Assembly: GCA_964555735.1 (NCBI GenBank)
Contig: CAZKTS010000052.1
Span: 1 to 27,701, forward strand
Direction: 5' to 3'
Source: CAZKTS01 sp964555735
GTDB taxonomy: Bacteria > Actinomycetota > Acidimicrobiia > IMCC26256 > PALSA-555
Length of the DNA stretch: 27,701 nucleotides
A model generated the notes under the pieces. It was not told the origin of the DNA and did not search any database. It was given only the letters and a program-made list of their open reading frames with translations. Each line of letters opens with the position of its first letter. The first letter of the stretch is position 1. The position numbers and the translations under genes were made by a program. Shown here piece after piece: positions 1 through 8,187 of the stretch.

Positions 1-632
1 ACGTCGGCGGCCTCGACGGGCACGTTCGGGTCGAGCCAGCCGTTCACGTCGGTCCCGGGCGCGACGTCGGCCGAGGCGCGGTCCCAGGCCGTGCCGAGCG
101 CGACCCGGTTCGAGATCGCCGCGCCGTCGTCCACCCGGCGGGCGGCCCACGTGCGGTCGCTCGTCTCGAGGACCCACGCACCGCGGGGATCGGCCACGAG
201 GAACGAGGACCAGTACGGCTCGTCGGCATGCTCCTCGCCCGAGCCTCCCTGGCCGTGGCGCTCGATCAGCCGGGTGAGGACGTCGAGCGCCTCGTCGGCC
301 GTCGCGCCGCGCTCGAGGCCGAGGCGCACGAGGTCCATGCCGGTGAGCGCGGGCGGCGCGGCCTTCGGGTCGGCGGTGGTGAACACGCGCTCGTTGCCGA
401 TCGCGACCCGATGCTCGTTCACGCCGTGCTCGAAGCCCCACATCCACGCCGGGCGCGACCCGACGAGCGCGTGCGCGCCGGCGTCGTCGAGCTCGAGGTA
501 CGTGGTGCGGATGCGGCCGCCGGCGTCGCGGCGCTCGTGGGCCTCGAGCACCTGGGGTTCGTCGCGCGGCCGATCCGAGTTCTTGCCGAACAGGGTCCGC
601 CCGCTCCCGACCACGCACAACGTGTCACACAC
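1..632 (-). CDS. C69/secernin-like peptidase (Ntn-hydrolase), C-terminal part outside window
   Basis: Likely an N-terminal-nucleophile cysteine hydrolase of the dipeptidase/secernin group, which cleaves small peptides or related amide bonds. Translation from a GTG at 632-630 gives MCDTLC, followed by LFGKNSDRP at about residues 14-22, the family's characteristic N-terminal block. Cys2 directly follows the initiator and would be the nucleophile once Met is removed. Further on, ALVGSRPAWMWGFEHGVNEH and AIGNERVFT resemble the secernin core. The start is supported by GGAGAGG a few bases upstream and by the position of the Cys. There is no ATG in this frame, so ATG-based gene finding misses it. 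210 codons are present; the remainder lies beyond base 1. It is 17 bases downstream of the zinc peptidase gene on the same strand, so the two are probably co-transcribed. Family call fairly sure; substrate unknown. Confidence 0.82.
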   Translation of the reverse strand, partial: MCDTLCVVGSGRTLFGKNSDRPRDEPQVLEAHERRDAGGRIRTTYLELDDAGAHALVGSRPAWMWGFEHGVNEHRVAIGNERVFTTADPKAAPPALTGMDLVRLGLERGATADEALDVLTRLIERHGQGGSGEEHADEPYWSSFLVADPRGAWVLETSDRTWAARRVDDGAAISNRVALGTAWDRASADVAPGTDVNGWLDPNVPVEAAD

Positions 633-649
633 GTCGCCTCTCCACCGTG

Positions 650-2224
650 TCAGGAGAGCTGCGCGGCGAGGTGGGTGGCGGTGAGGGGGTGACCGGTGGC
701 GCGCTCGACGAGGTGGTCCCAGCGCAGCGAGGCGCCGGGCGCGAAGAACTCCGTCGCGAGGAAGCGGCCGGCATCGGCGTGGTCGACGATGCCACCCGCG
801 CGCGCGGTGATCGTCGCGTCGAGCTGCGACGCGACCAGCTCGCCGTAGAGGTAGTTCTGGTAGTAGACGGGCACGACCGCGAGGTGGATCTTCGACGCCC
901 AGTCGGGCGCGTGCCGTCCCTCGGGTCGGCGCAGGAGCTGGTACCGCTCGACGAGATCCCACCAGAGGGTGTCGAGGTCGGCCTCGGGGTCGGCGTAGAG
1001 CCGCTGCTCGAAGTGCGTGACGACGAGCACCCAGCGGGCGAAGGTGAGCAGCGCGGCGCGGCGCGCACCGGCGAGCCGGTCCCTGAGCGCACCGACGTCG
1101 GCCGCGGGCACGCCGGCGACCGTCGTCAACCACTCGGGGTCCCGTACGAGCCGGCCGAAGTACATCGCGACACCCTCGGTCGTCAGCGGGTGCGCGGCTT
1201 CCCGCAGCAGCCACGGGACGGAGCGGTCGACCTCGCGGTCGTACGTGCCGTGGCCGAACTCGTGGAGCATCGTGTCGGCCCATCGCTCGTTGGGCTCGAC
1301 GTTGCAGAGCACGCGCACGTCGCCCTCACGGTCGATGTCGATGCAGAACGCGTGCTGGCTCTTCCCGGCGCGGGCGTAGAGGTCGCTGTGCTCGAGCACC
1401 GGCCGCACATCGAGACCGATGCCGTCGTAGGTCCGGAGCGTCAGGGCCTCGAGGTCTGCGTCGGCAAAGAGCGGATCCAGGTCGACGGCGCCGCTCGACG
1501 GCGGATCCTGGAAGAACGGCTCATCGAGGTGCCACGGCGCCAGCTCGTCGACGGAGCAGCCGAAGCGGACCGCGAGCGCGTCGTCGAGCGTCGCCTTCCA
1601 CGCCCGGAACGGCCCTGCCGTGGCGGCGTCCACCTCGTCGAGCGTCGCCATGAGCCGTGCCTCGTCCATCTCGCCGGTGGCGAGCGCGAGCGCGAAGTGG
1701 TCGCGGTACCCCACGTGTCGAGCGGCTTCGTTGCGCAGGCGAGCGAGCTCGCGCACTCGTTCGGCGACCTCGGCGCCGATCTGCTTCGACGCCTCCCACG
1801 CGCGGCGCCGGAGGCCGGTGTCGTCGCTGTTGCGCAGGATCTCGAGGATCGTGTTGTCGTCGACCCGCTCACCGTCGAGCTCGCCGCGGAACGTGTTGTA
1901 CGTCGAGTCGACCGCGGTCTCGAGCTCGACGAGCCGGGCGCGCAGGTCGTCGGGCACCTGCTGGGTCGCCAGCGCGTCGTGCAGGACATCGAGCTGGCGC
2001 GCGACCAGCGGATCGTGGCCGCCCGCGGCGCGAGCTTCGCGGACGGCCGCGAACGCGTCGGCGTCGGCGAGCGCGTCCCGCCGCGCGAGGTCGGCGGCCG
2101 TGCGGCGCCGGTCGGCGGCCTCCGAAGACTCGGTGCTCGACGCCCACCACGCGAGCCCGAGCTCGACCTCGAGCGGACGGAGCCGCCCTTCGAGGTCGCG
2201 GACGAGCTCCTGGGCGGTGGTCAC
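650..2224 (-). CDS. M2/M3-type zinc metallopeptidase
   Basis: A 524-residue, mostly helical zinc peptidase. HEFGH at residues 321-325 supplies two His ligands and the catalytic Glu; Glu350 in LTTEGVAMYFG, 25 residues on, fits the third ligand, the spacing seen in the angiotensin-converting-enzyme (M2) and thimet (M3) families. The N-terminal AWWASSTE segment leans towards the M2 peptidyl-dipeptidase group. No signal peptide is visible, so it is probably cytoplasmic, acting in peptide turnover. The chosen GTG (2224) overlaps the stop of the upstream membrane-protein gene by GTGA. There is no good Shine-Dalgarno sequence, but TACACT lies 8 bases upstream, so the gene may be coupled, have its own leaderless promoter, or both. 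An open frame continues upstream to 2851 but is only the antisense or alternate frame of neighbours. The C69 peptidase follows, making a two-peptidase unit. Confidence 0.85.
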   Translation of the reverse strand: MTTAQELVRDLEGRLRPLEVELGLAWWASSTESSEAADRRRTAADLARRDALADADAFAAVREARAAGGHDPLVARQLDVLHDALATQQVPDDLRARLVELETAVDSTYNTFRGELDGERVDDNTILEILRNSDDTGLRRRAWEASKQIGAEVAERVRELARLRNEAARHVGYRDHFALALATGEMDEARLMATLDEVDAATAGPFRAWKATLDDALAVRFGCSVDELAPWHLDEPFFQDPPSSGAVDLDPLFADADLEALTLRTYDGIGLDVRPVLEHSDLYARAGKSQHAFCIDIDREGDVRVLCNVEPNERWADTMLHEFGHGTYDREVDRSVPWLLREAAHPLTTEGVAMYFGRLVRDPEWLTTVAGVPAADVGALRDRLAGARRAALLTFARWVLVVTHFEQRLYADPEADLDTLWWDLVERYQLLRRPEGRHAPDWASKIHLAVVPVYYQNYLYGELVASQLDATITARAGGIVDHADAGRFLATEFFAPGASLRWDHLVERATGHPLTATHLAAQLS

Positions 2225-2715
2225 GGCTCGGGAGTGTACGAGCCGGCCGGTGCGCGCAGGCCCTCGAGCAAGGAGGCGGTCGCGCCGTTGGCGTTCGCCT
2301 CCTCCTGCGCCCGACGGATGCTCCAGCTGCTCGGCGCGTCGCGCACGTAGGCCGGGATCGCGGCCAGGACCGACACGCCGAAGACCCACGGCTCGTAGGT
2401 GATCGCGGCACCGGCGAAACCGAGGATCGTGCCGCCGCTGGTGAGCGCGAGGGCGAGGATGAAGCGACGTTGGTACTCGGCGGCGAGCGTCGCCGGGGTG
2501 GCCTCGGGCCCTCCGAGCTGGCGCTGGCGGATGATGAACGAGAACGTCGAGTGGTCGACTGCGCGCACCGCGATGATCAGGACGAGCACCGGCACGACGG
2601 CCACCGGATCGGTGTCGGCCGGTGGGTCCGAGAAGACCACCACGGCAACCACCGCCAGCGGGAGCAGCATCAGGACGAAGGCCCCGTAGAGCATCCACTC
2701 GAGGCGGAGGAGCAT
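2221..2715 (-). CDS. Small integral membrane protein of unknown function
   Basis: 164 residues with about four hydrophobic segments: roughly residues 8-26 (LYGAFVLMLLPLAVVAVVVF), 37-50 (VPVLVLIIAVRAV), 80-105 (LALALTSGGTILGFAGAAI) and a short one near 108-122. It ends in a soluble tail rich in Glu, Ala and Asn. I do not recognise the family. The ATG at 2715 follows TACCGT by 5 bases, so the transcript would have almost no leader. The stop overlaps the start of the zinc peptidase by GTGA, indicating co-translation with it. It diverges from the F420-type oxidoreductase gene. A role in membrane support of the downstream peptidases is conceivable but unproven. Confidence 0.7.
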   Translation of the reverse strand: MLLRLEWMLYGAFVLMLLPLAVVAVVVFSDPPADTDPVAVVPVLVLIIAVRAVDHSTFSFIIRQRQLGGPEATPATLAAEYQRRFILALALTSGGTILGFAGAAITYEPWVFGVSVLAAIPAYVRDAPSSWSIRRAQEEANANGATASLLEGLRAPAGSYTPEP

Positions 2716-2720
2716 GCCGA

Positions 2721-2726
2721 ACGGTA
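2721..2726 (-). promoter_or_regulatory. Candidate -10 element for the membrane protein/peptidase operon
   Basis: TACCGT on the minus strand, 5 bases before the ATG at 2715, matches the TANNNT pattern found before several other starts in the window. No convincing -35 is visible. The transcript would be leaderless or nearly so. Confidence 0.4.
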
Positions 2727-2743
2727 CCCGGACACCGTGGCGG

Positions 2744-2749
2744 TAGCGT
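2744..2749 (+). promoter_or_regulatory. Candidate -10 element for the F420-type oxidoreductase gene
   Basis: TAGCGT lies 62 bases before the GTG start of the oxidoreductase. Initiation about 7 bases downstream would give a leader of roughly 55 bases containing AGAGGA 8 bases before the start codon. Call rests on motif and position only. Confidence 0.35.
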
Positions 2750-2811
2750 CGACCGCCGAGAGCGCCTGGCTCGATCGCTTCGACCGAGCACTTCGACGAG
2801 AGGACAGTGCC

Positions 2812-3792
2812 GTGCCCGACGCAACCCCGATCCGCTTCGGCGTGTTCGCACCGCAGGGATGGAAGACCGAGCTCATCGACATCCCCGACGTGCAGGACAA
2901 GTGGACGGTGTGTCGCGACACGGCGGTGCTCGCCGAGGGCCTCGGCTACGACTCGATCTGGGTCTACGACCACTTCCACAACGTGCCGGCGCCGGCGCAC
3001 GAAGCGGTGTTCGAGTGCTGGACCGTGATGGCGGCGCTCGCGCAGGCCACCACGTCGATCCGTCTCGGCCAGATGGTGAGCTGCACGCCCTACCGTCCGC
3101 CGACCCTCACCGCGAAGATCACGTCGACCATCGACGTCATCTCCGGTGGCCGGCTCGACTGGGGGGTCGGCGCGGGCTGGTACGACGGTGAGTTCCGGGC
3201 GTACGGCTACGACTTCCCGGCGGCGAAGGTGCGCATCGGGATGCTGCGCGAGGCGGTCGAGGTCGTGAAGGCGATGTGGACCGAGCCCGACGCGTCGTAC
3301 GACGGCACCTACTACACGGTTGCGGGCGCGCAGTGTGATCCGAAGCCGGTGCAGGACCCGCACCCTCCCATCTGGATCGGTGGCGGGGGAGAGCAGCTCA
3401 CGCTGCGCGTCGTGGCGCGCCTCGCCGACAAGGCGAACTTCGGCGGCAAGCCCGAGGAGTGGGCGCACAAGCGCGACGTGCTGTTCGGTCACTGCAAGGA
3501 CGTCGGACGCGACGCCGACGAGATCGAGCTCACCTGGAGCCCGGAGGTGTGCGTGCGCGACTCCGAGGACGAGATCCGTGCGCTGGTCGAGGCGGGCAAG
3601 GCGTCTCGCTGGGGTGAGCCCTACGACTCGTGGAAGGCGGGCAACCTGGTCGGGACCCCCGAGCAGGTGTGTGAGAAGATCCGTGCCTACATCGAGCTCG
3701 GGTGCACGTACTTCGTGCCGTGGTGCAGCGACTACCCCGACGACACCACGCTGCGAGTGTTCGCGGACCGGGTGATGCCCGAGTTCAAGTAG
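2812..3792 (+). CDS. LLM-class F420-dependent oxidoreductase (Rv1855c-like)
   Basis: 326-residue luciferase-like TIM-barrel oxidoreductase, expected to use deazaflavin F420 rather than FMN, judging from its resemblance to the Rv1855c subfamily. Supporting blocks: IRFGVFAPQGWK at the N terminus, GYDSIWVYDHFHNVP near residue 45, TSIRLGQMVSCTPYRPP near 83, ISGGRLDWGVGAGWYDGEF near 110, and HPPIWIGGGGEQLTLRVVA near 184. GTG at 2812 is chosen because AGAGGA sits 8 bases upstream and the barrel strand begins at residue 6. An upstream open frame exists but overlaps the divergent gene. The substrate cannot be inferred. The acyltransferase gene follows after 26 bases on the same strand. Confidence 0.88.
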   Translation: MPDATPIRFGVFAPQGWKTELIDIPDVQDKWTVCRDTAVLAEGLGYDSIWVYDHFHNVPAPAHEAVFECWTVMAALAQATTSIRLGQMVSCTPYRPPTLTAKITSTIDVISGGRLDWGVGAGWYDGEFRAYGYDFPAAKVRIGMLREAVEVVKAMWTEPDASYDGTYYTVAGAQCDPKPVQDPHPPIWIGGGGEQLTLRVVARLADKANFGGKPEEWAHKRDVLFGHCKDVGRDADEIELTWSPEVCVRDSEDEIRALVEAGKASRWGEPYDSWKAGNLVGTPEQVCEKIRAYIELGCTYFVPWCSDYPDDTTLRVFADRVMPEFK

Positions 3793-3818
3793 CGACGCGC
3801 GGGGTTGGGGCACGAGTC

Positions 3819-5144
3819 ATGACTGAGGCAGGCGAAGGGTCAGCCGCGGCGCGTGGCGAAGCGCGCGGTCGGGTGAAGACGCACCGTCCCGGACGCTTCC
3901 GCCGGCTCGGCCCGGTGCCCGCGCTCGACGGGCTGCGGGCGATGGCGGTCCTGCTCGTCATCCTGTCGCACACGCCGCTGCTCACCGGTGAGCCGTTCAC
4001 CGGCATCAGCCTCATCGACCGCTTCACGCGCGGGGGGTTCCTTGGCGTCGACGTGTTCTTCGTGCTGAGCGGCTTCCTCATCACCGCGCTGCTGCTGCGC
4101 GAGCAGGTCGACACCGGTCGGGTCGGCTTCTGGGCCTTCTACCTCCGACGGGCGCTCCGACTGCTCCCCGCGCTGCTGGCGCTGCTCATCGTGCACGCGA
4201 TCTACGCGCGGGCGAGCGGGCTGTCGATGGACGTCGAGTTCCAGTCGATGGGTGCGGCCCTCCTCTACGTCTACAACTGGCTCGGCGTCTGGCGGCCCAA
4301 CGAGGTGGCGGAGGGGATGGGGCACCTCTGGTCGCTCGCGATCGAGGAGCAGTTCTACCTGGTGTGGCCGGCGATCGTGATCCTCTTCCTCGGCGTCCGC
4401 CGCCACGTCAACATCGTCGTCGCGGTCATGGTGGCCGCGATCGCGTTCATCGCGTTCCACCGGATCTCGGTGTGGGAGTCGTCGTACTCCTGGATCTTCC
4501 CCTTCATCCGCACCGACACGCGCGCCGACTCCCTGCTCGTCGGCGCGCTGGTCGCGGCACTGTGGGTACGCCGACGCACGCCGGTGCGGGGCCTGCCGAT
4601 CGCGGGTTGGATCGCGGTCCTCGCGCTGGGGTTCTGCATCATCCGCGCGGACCCGCTCGCGCCGTTCGTCTACCGGGGCGGCTTCACGCTGGTCGCGGTG
4701 CTCGTCGGCGTGATCATCCTTGCCGCGGTCGACGGTCGGTGGTTCGGCGCGCGCATCCTCGCGATCCCACCGCTGCGCCTGATCGGTCGCGTGTCGTACG
4801 GGCTCTACCTCTGGCACCTGCCGGTGTTCTTCGCGGTGCAGCGCTACGGCACCGACTGGGGTACCCCGCTGCGCCTCACCGTCGCCTTCGGCCTGACGAT
4901 CCTGTTCACCGCGGCGTCGTGGCGGTTCGTCGAGCAACCGGCGCTGCGCCTGAAGCACCGTCTCGATCGCCGCGCGATGCCCGACGACGTTCCGATCCAC
5001 GACCAGACCGGCGACGAGGACCGAGACTCAGGCAGCGGCGACAGTGAAGCTGGAGAACACGACCTCGGCCGGTCGACCGCGGGTGACCTCGGTGGCGAGC
5101 CAGGCCTCGGGAGCGATCTCGGACGCGGTCCGGTCCACAACTGA
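3819..5144 (+). CDS. Acyltransferase-3 family membrane protein (OafA/YrhL-like)
   Basis: 441-residue integral membrane O-acyltransferase, of the kind that transfers acetyl or other acyl groups to extracellular sugars, lipids or peptidoglycan. Diagnostic blocks are ALDGLRAMAVLLVILSH (catalytic-type His at the end of the first helix), GVDVFFVLSGFLIT, YLRRALRLLPALL, MGHLWSLAIEEQFYLVWP and SYGLYLWHLPVFF; about ten membrane helices are evident. The ATG at 3819 gives a short charged N terminus before the first helix. The family domain ends near FVEQPALRLKHRL; the remaining roughly 55 residues are an acidic, Gly-rich tail, of which the last 39 codons lie antisense to the 3' end of the secreted-protein gene. 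No SGNH domain is attached. The acceptor is unknown. Confidence 0.87.
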   Translation: MTEAGEGSAAARGEARGRVKTHRPGRFRRLGPVPALDGLRAMAVLLVILSHTPLLTGEPFTGISLIDRFTRGGFLGVDVFFVLSGFLITALLLREQVDTGRVGFWAFYLRRALRLLPALLALLIVHAIYARASGLSMDVEFQSMGAALLYVYNWLGVWRPNEVAEGMGHLWSLAIEEQFYLVWPAIVILFLGVRRHVNIVVAVMVAAIAFIAFHRISVWESSYSWIFPFIRTDTRADSLLVGALVAALWVRRRTPVRGLPIAGWIAVLALGFCIIRADPLAPFVYRGGFTLVAVLVGVIILAAVDGRWFGARILAIPPLRLIGRVSYGLYLWHLPVFFAVQRYGTDWGTPLRLTVAFGLTILFTAASWRFVEQPALRLKHRLDRRAMPDDVPIHDQTGDEDRDSGSGDSEAGEHDLGRSTAGDLGGEPGLGSDLGRGPVHN

Positions 5145-5738
5145 CGCGATCTTCTCGTCGTTGACGAAGAGCGTGAGGCGCACACCACGCGCGCCGGTGG
5201 ACACGCACTCACCGCGCACCGTGTTCGGGCCATCGGGGTCGACGGCGTCGGTGCGCTTCGTGCCCTTCTTGTTCACGAGCGCGGTGGCCTTCCCGGCCAC
5301 GTCCCCGATCGTGTAATAGCCGTCGGTCCCGATGAGGAACACGTAGCCGACGTCGTCGTCGAGGTTGCCGCGGCACACGACGCCCGCGGTTGCGGTGTCG
5401 TCGCCGGCGAGCGACTCGATCGTCGCCTCGACGACCTGATCGTCGGGCACCTCCGAGGCGAGGGCGTCGAGCTCGGGGCTGATCCAGAAGTTCGGCAGGT
5501 CGTCGAGCGTGACGACGAGCGCGCCCGGCGCGAGCTCGAGCTTGTACCCGTCGCCCGATTCGGTCGTGGCGCCGTCCTTGAAGCCCCACTCCTGGGAGGT
5601 CTGGGCGGTGTCCGCGAAGGCGGTCGTGTACACGACGTCGTCCTGTGCCCGCGCGACGGGCATCGCACCCAGGACGATGACGGTCGCAGCGGTCGAGACG
5701 GCCACGAGACGACGGATGGAGCGGGAGAACGGTCGCAC
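5028..5738 (-). CDS. Secreted protein of unknown function
   Basis: 236 residues when started at the GTG at 5738, which has AGGGGG about 6 bases upstream and gives a classic export signal: RPFSRSIRR, a hydrophobic stretch, and a likely signal-peptidase-I site after PVARA. Another in-frame GTG at 5759 sits 9 bases after CACACT and could be a nearly leaderless start. The mature part is acidic, rich in beta-type segments, and has two Cys (VVCRGN, RGECVS) that could form a disulfide. The C-terminal run RLTLFVNDEKIASVVD resembles the last strands of concanavalin-like sugar-binding folds, but this is a weak impression. It is a single gene convergent with the acyltransferase, overlapping it by 117 bases. 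Function not recognised. Confidence 0.7.
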   Translation of the reverse strand: MRPFSRSIRRLVAVSTAATVIVLGAMPVARAQDDVVYTTAFADTAQTSQEWGFKDGATTESGDGYKLELAPGALVVTLDDLPNFWISPELDALASEVPDDQVVEATIESLAGDDTATAGVVCRGNLDDDVGYVFLIGTDGYYTIGDVAGKATALVNKKGTKRTDAVDPDGPNTVRGECVSTGARGVRLTLFVNDEKIASVVDRTASEIAPEAWLATEVTRGRPAEVVFSSFTVAAA

Positions 5739-5795
5739 GGCAGCCCCCTGGTCGATCACGCTCGCTTCAGTGTGATGGTCGGCGAGACGCCTCGA

Positions 5796-6158
5796 TCACT
5801 TGAACCAGATGCGTTGATACTCGCGGCTCTGGGGGTGGAGCAGGAGGGCCACGAGTGCGACGTCGAACATCAGGTTGAGGATCAGGGGGAAGCGGAGGAC
5901 GTCACCGCCGACGAGGCCCACGAGGAGCAGCACCTGGAGCACGGCGGCGCCGACGGCGAGGCCGTAGCCCCATCGCTTCTCGTTGGCGATGCCGAACCCG
6001 CCGAGGGCGAGCCCGACGATGGTGAGGAACCCGAGGAAGAAGTTCTCGGCGACGACCCCGAAGATGAGGCCGGAGATCGCGTCCCAGTAGCAGAAGATCG
6101 TGGCGATCACGAGCGTCTGGGGCTGGTACTGGTTGAGGAACCGGTACTCGTTGTTCAC
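5796..6158 (-). CDS. Small membrane protein, third gene of the mshD-rlmN unit
   Basis: 120 residues, three to four transmembrane segments: about 13-36 (TLVIATIFCYW and on), 38-58 (FFLGFLTIVGLALGGFGIA), 64-84 (YGLAVGAAVLQVLLLVGLV) and 88-108 (FPLILNLMFDVALVALLL). It ends in HPQSREYQRIWFK, a tail I associate with small actinobacterial membrane proteins, though I cannot name a family. The GTG start overlaps the rlmN stop by GTGA, so translation is probably coupled. No separate promoter or Shine-Dalgarno sequence is evident. Confidence 0.72.
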   Translation of the reverse strand: MNNEYRFLNQYQPQTLVIATIFCYWDAISGLIFGVVAENFFLGFLTIVGLALGGFGIANEKRWGYGLAVGAAVLQVLLLVGLVGGDVLRFPLILNLMFDVALVALLLHPQSREYQRIWFK

Positions 6159-7219
6159 GGCGCCATTGTGGTCGACGCCGGGGCGTGCGGGGGGATCGGC
6201 CCCCGCGCGCGGAGCTGGCCGCACGCAGCATCGATGTCGACCCCGCGAGGGCGGCGGACGGTCGCATGCACGCCCGCGGCTTCGAGGCGATCCGCGAACG
6301 CCCGCAGACGCCGGCGGTCCGACGCACGCCCGGGGAACCCGGCGGTCGGGTTGAGCGGGATGACGTTCACGTGCGCGCCGCCCACGCCCGGCCACTGCCG
6401 CAGCAGACGCGCCAAGGCATCGGCGTGGCGCAGCTCGTCGTTGACGTGCTCGATCGCCGCGTACTCGAACGTGACGCGCCGGCCGTGGGCGCCCGCAACC
6501 TCGGCTGCCGCGTCGAGCACCTCGGCGATGGGGTACCGGTCGTTCAGCGGGACGAGGGTGCGCCGCAGATCGTCGTCCGGGGCGTGGAGCGAGACCGCGA
6601 GCGTGACCGGGAGATCCTCCTCGGCCAAGCGGCGCATGCCCGGCACGACGCCGACCGTGCTGATCGTGATGTGGCGCGCCGACAGGCCGAGGTCGCCGTG
6701 CAGACGCTCCACCGACTCCCACACCGCGTCGGAGTTCGCGAGCGGCTCGCCCATGCCCATGTAGACGACGTTGGAGACCCGCTGTGGCGATCCGTGCTGG
6801 GCACGAACGACCTGCTCCACGATCTCGTCGGCACCCAGGTGGCGCTCGAACCCCCCCTGGCCGGTCGCGCAGAAGGTGCAGCCCATCGCGCAGCCGGCCT
6901 GGGACGAGACGCAGACCGTCGAGCGGCTCTTCGAGCGCATGAGCACGGCCTCGACCTGGGAGCCGTCGGCCGTGGTCCAGAGCCACTTGGTGGTCATGCC
7001 GTCGTGCGCGGTCTGCTCGACGTGGACGTCGAGTGCGAGGGGCAACGCCTCCTCGAGGCGCGTGCGAAGCGTCTTCGAGAGCGCGGTCGCGTCCGCGAGC
7101 GGGGCGCGCTGGCGGTAGAGGGCGTCCCACACCTGTTCGCCACGAAAGCGCGGCTCACCCCACTCGGCGAGCAGGTCGTCCAGCTCGGCACGCGAGACGC
7201 CGTAGCGCGTGCGGCTCAC
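6155..7219 (-). CDS. rlmN: 23S rRNA (adenine2503-C2)-methyltransferase RlmN
   Basis: 354-residue radical-SAM enzyme that methylates C2 of A2503 in 23S rRNA and, in many bacteria, A37 of certain tRNAs. The 4Fe-4S-binding motif CAMGCTFC is at Cys110/Cys114/Cys117; GMGEPLAN is the SAM-binding GGE-type motif; ISTVGVVPGM, AVSLHAPDD and NVIPLNPT follow in the family order. The C-terminal methyl-carrying Cys is Cys333 in DIDAACGQL. The length is normal. GTG start at 7219 overlaps the mshD stop by GTGA, and the stop overlaps the next gene the same way, so three genes are tightly coupled. Confidence 0.96.
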   Translation of the reverse strand: MSRTRYGVSRAELDDLLAEWGEPRFRGEQVWDALYRQRAPLADATALSKTLRTRLEEALPLALDVHVEQTAHDGMTTKWLWTTADGSQVEAVLMRSKSRSTVCVSSQAGCAMGCTFCATGQGGFERHLGADEIVEQVVRAQHGSPQRVSNVVYMGMGEPLANSDAVWESVERLHGDLGLSARHITISTVGVVPGMRRLAEEDLPVTLAVSLHAPDDDLRRTLVPLNDRYPIAEVLDAAAEVAGAHGRRVTFEYAAIEHVNDELRHADALARLLRQWPGVGGAHVNVIPLNPTAGFPGRASDRRRLRAFADRLEAAGVHATVRRPRGVDIDAACGQLRARGPIPPHAPASTTMAP

Positions 7220-8187
7220 ATCACCACCCGTTCGTAGGCGCGATCGGCACGCGAGACGTCGAACCCGAGCTTGCGATAGAGCGCCACTGCGCCGCGGTTG
7301 GCCGCATCGACGAACAGCATGCCGGTCGGACTGCCGCGGTCGTGCAGCGATGCCAGCCCCGCGACGACGAGCGCACGGCCGAGGCCGGTGCCCTGGTGCG
7401 CAGGGTCGACGCCGATCACGTAGATCTCACCGAGCGGGTCGGGCTCGATCGGTGGCGCGGGTGCGTGGCGCTTGGTCCAGCAGAAGCCGACGATCTCGTC
7501 GGTTCCGGTGACCGCGAGCAGGAATCCCTCGGGCTCGAACCACGCCTCGGACTCGCGGGTGTGCAACACATCGGGGGTCCATCCGTGCTGGTCGGGGTCG
7601 TCGGCGAAGGCGCGGTTGTTCACCCGCAGCCACGCGTCCTCGTCCCGTCCGGGCACGAAGGTGCGCGGCGTGACGCCGGCGGGCCAGTCGGGACGCTCGG
7701 CGAGCGGGAGCGGCACGCGCATCTGGAACAGCTCGCGCGCGCGGGTCGCCCCGACCTGCCAGAGCAGCGCGTCGACGGCATCGTCGGCGCCCAGCATCCA
7801 GACCGACAGGCGCTCGGCCGGTCCGCAGACGTCGCGACGCGCGGCTCGGTCCACGAGCGCGCCGAGCACGTCGGGCACCCGGTGACCGGGATCGAGCACC
7901 AGGGCGCCGGTGCGATGGTCGGGCTCGTTCTCGGCCGCACCGACGTGGACCACGCCGGCGACCGCACCGTCGACGCGGGCGACGACGAGCGCCGACGCGT
8001 CGGTGGGCTCGGCCAGGTCGCGCCACACGCTGTCGCCGACCGCGGGGTGACCGTCGGCCGCGCCCGCCGCGTCGGCGACCTGACGCACGAGCTCGGCGTC
8101 GGCGGGGGTGACGGGGCGGTGGACCTCGAGATCGACGCCGAGCGGATGGAGCTCCACGGGAACGAGGGTAGTTAGGGTGCGATCCAT
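7216..8187 (-). CDS. mshD: Mycothiol synthase (GNAT acetyltransferase)
   Basis: Acetylates Cys-GlcN-inositol with acetyl-CoA, the last step of mycothiol synthesis, the main low-molecular-weight thiol of actinobacteria. It has two GNAT-like halves: the degenerate N-terminal one, and a C-terminal one with GEIYVIGVDPAHQGTGLGRA (acetyl-CoA pyrophosphate loop) and ALYRKLGF. The block VNNRAFADDPDQHGWT followed by EAWFEPEGFLLAV is typical of MshD. Started at the ATG 8187 it is 323 residues, slightly long; its ATG then overlaps the divergent nth ATG inside CCATGG. A GTG at 8157 (residue 11) would remove this overlap and fits the family length better. The stop overlaps rlmN by GTGA. Confidence 0.88.
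   Translation of the reverse strand: MDRTLTTLVPVELHPLGVDLEVHRPVTPADAELVRQVADAAGAADGHPAVGDSVWRDLAEPTDASALVVARVDGAVAGVVHVGAAENEPDHRTGALVLDPGHRVPDVLGALVDRAARRDVCGPAERLSVWMLGADDAVDALLWQVGATRARELFQMRVPLPLAERPDWPAGVTPRTFVPGRDEDAWLRVNNRAFADDPDQHGWTPDVLHTRESEAWFEPEGFLLAVTGTDEIVGFCWTKRHAPAPPIEPDPLGEIYVIGVDPAHQGTGLGRALVVAGLASLHDRGSPTGMLFVDAANRGAVALYRKLGFDVSRADRAYERVVM
8173..8178 (+). promoter_or_regulatory. Leaderless-type -10 element for nth
   Basis: TAGGGT, then exactly 7 bases, then the ATG of nth at 8186. No Shine-Dalgarno sequence is needed or seen. One of six TANNNT-N7-start arrangements in the window. Confidence 0.55.

Noticed and set aside
647..2350. A 567-codon plus-strand open frame opposite the zinc peptidase gene
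   Set aside because: It is the antisense of a clear zinc peptidase, with Arg/Glu/Val-rich low-complexity composition and no motif. Such frames arise from high GC at third positions.
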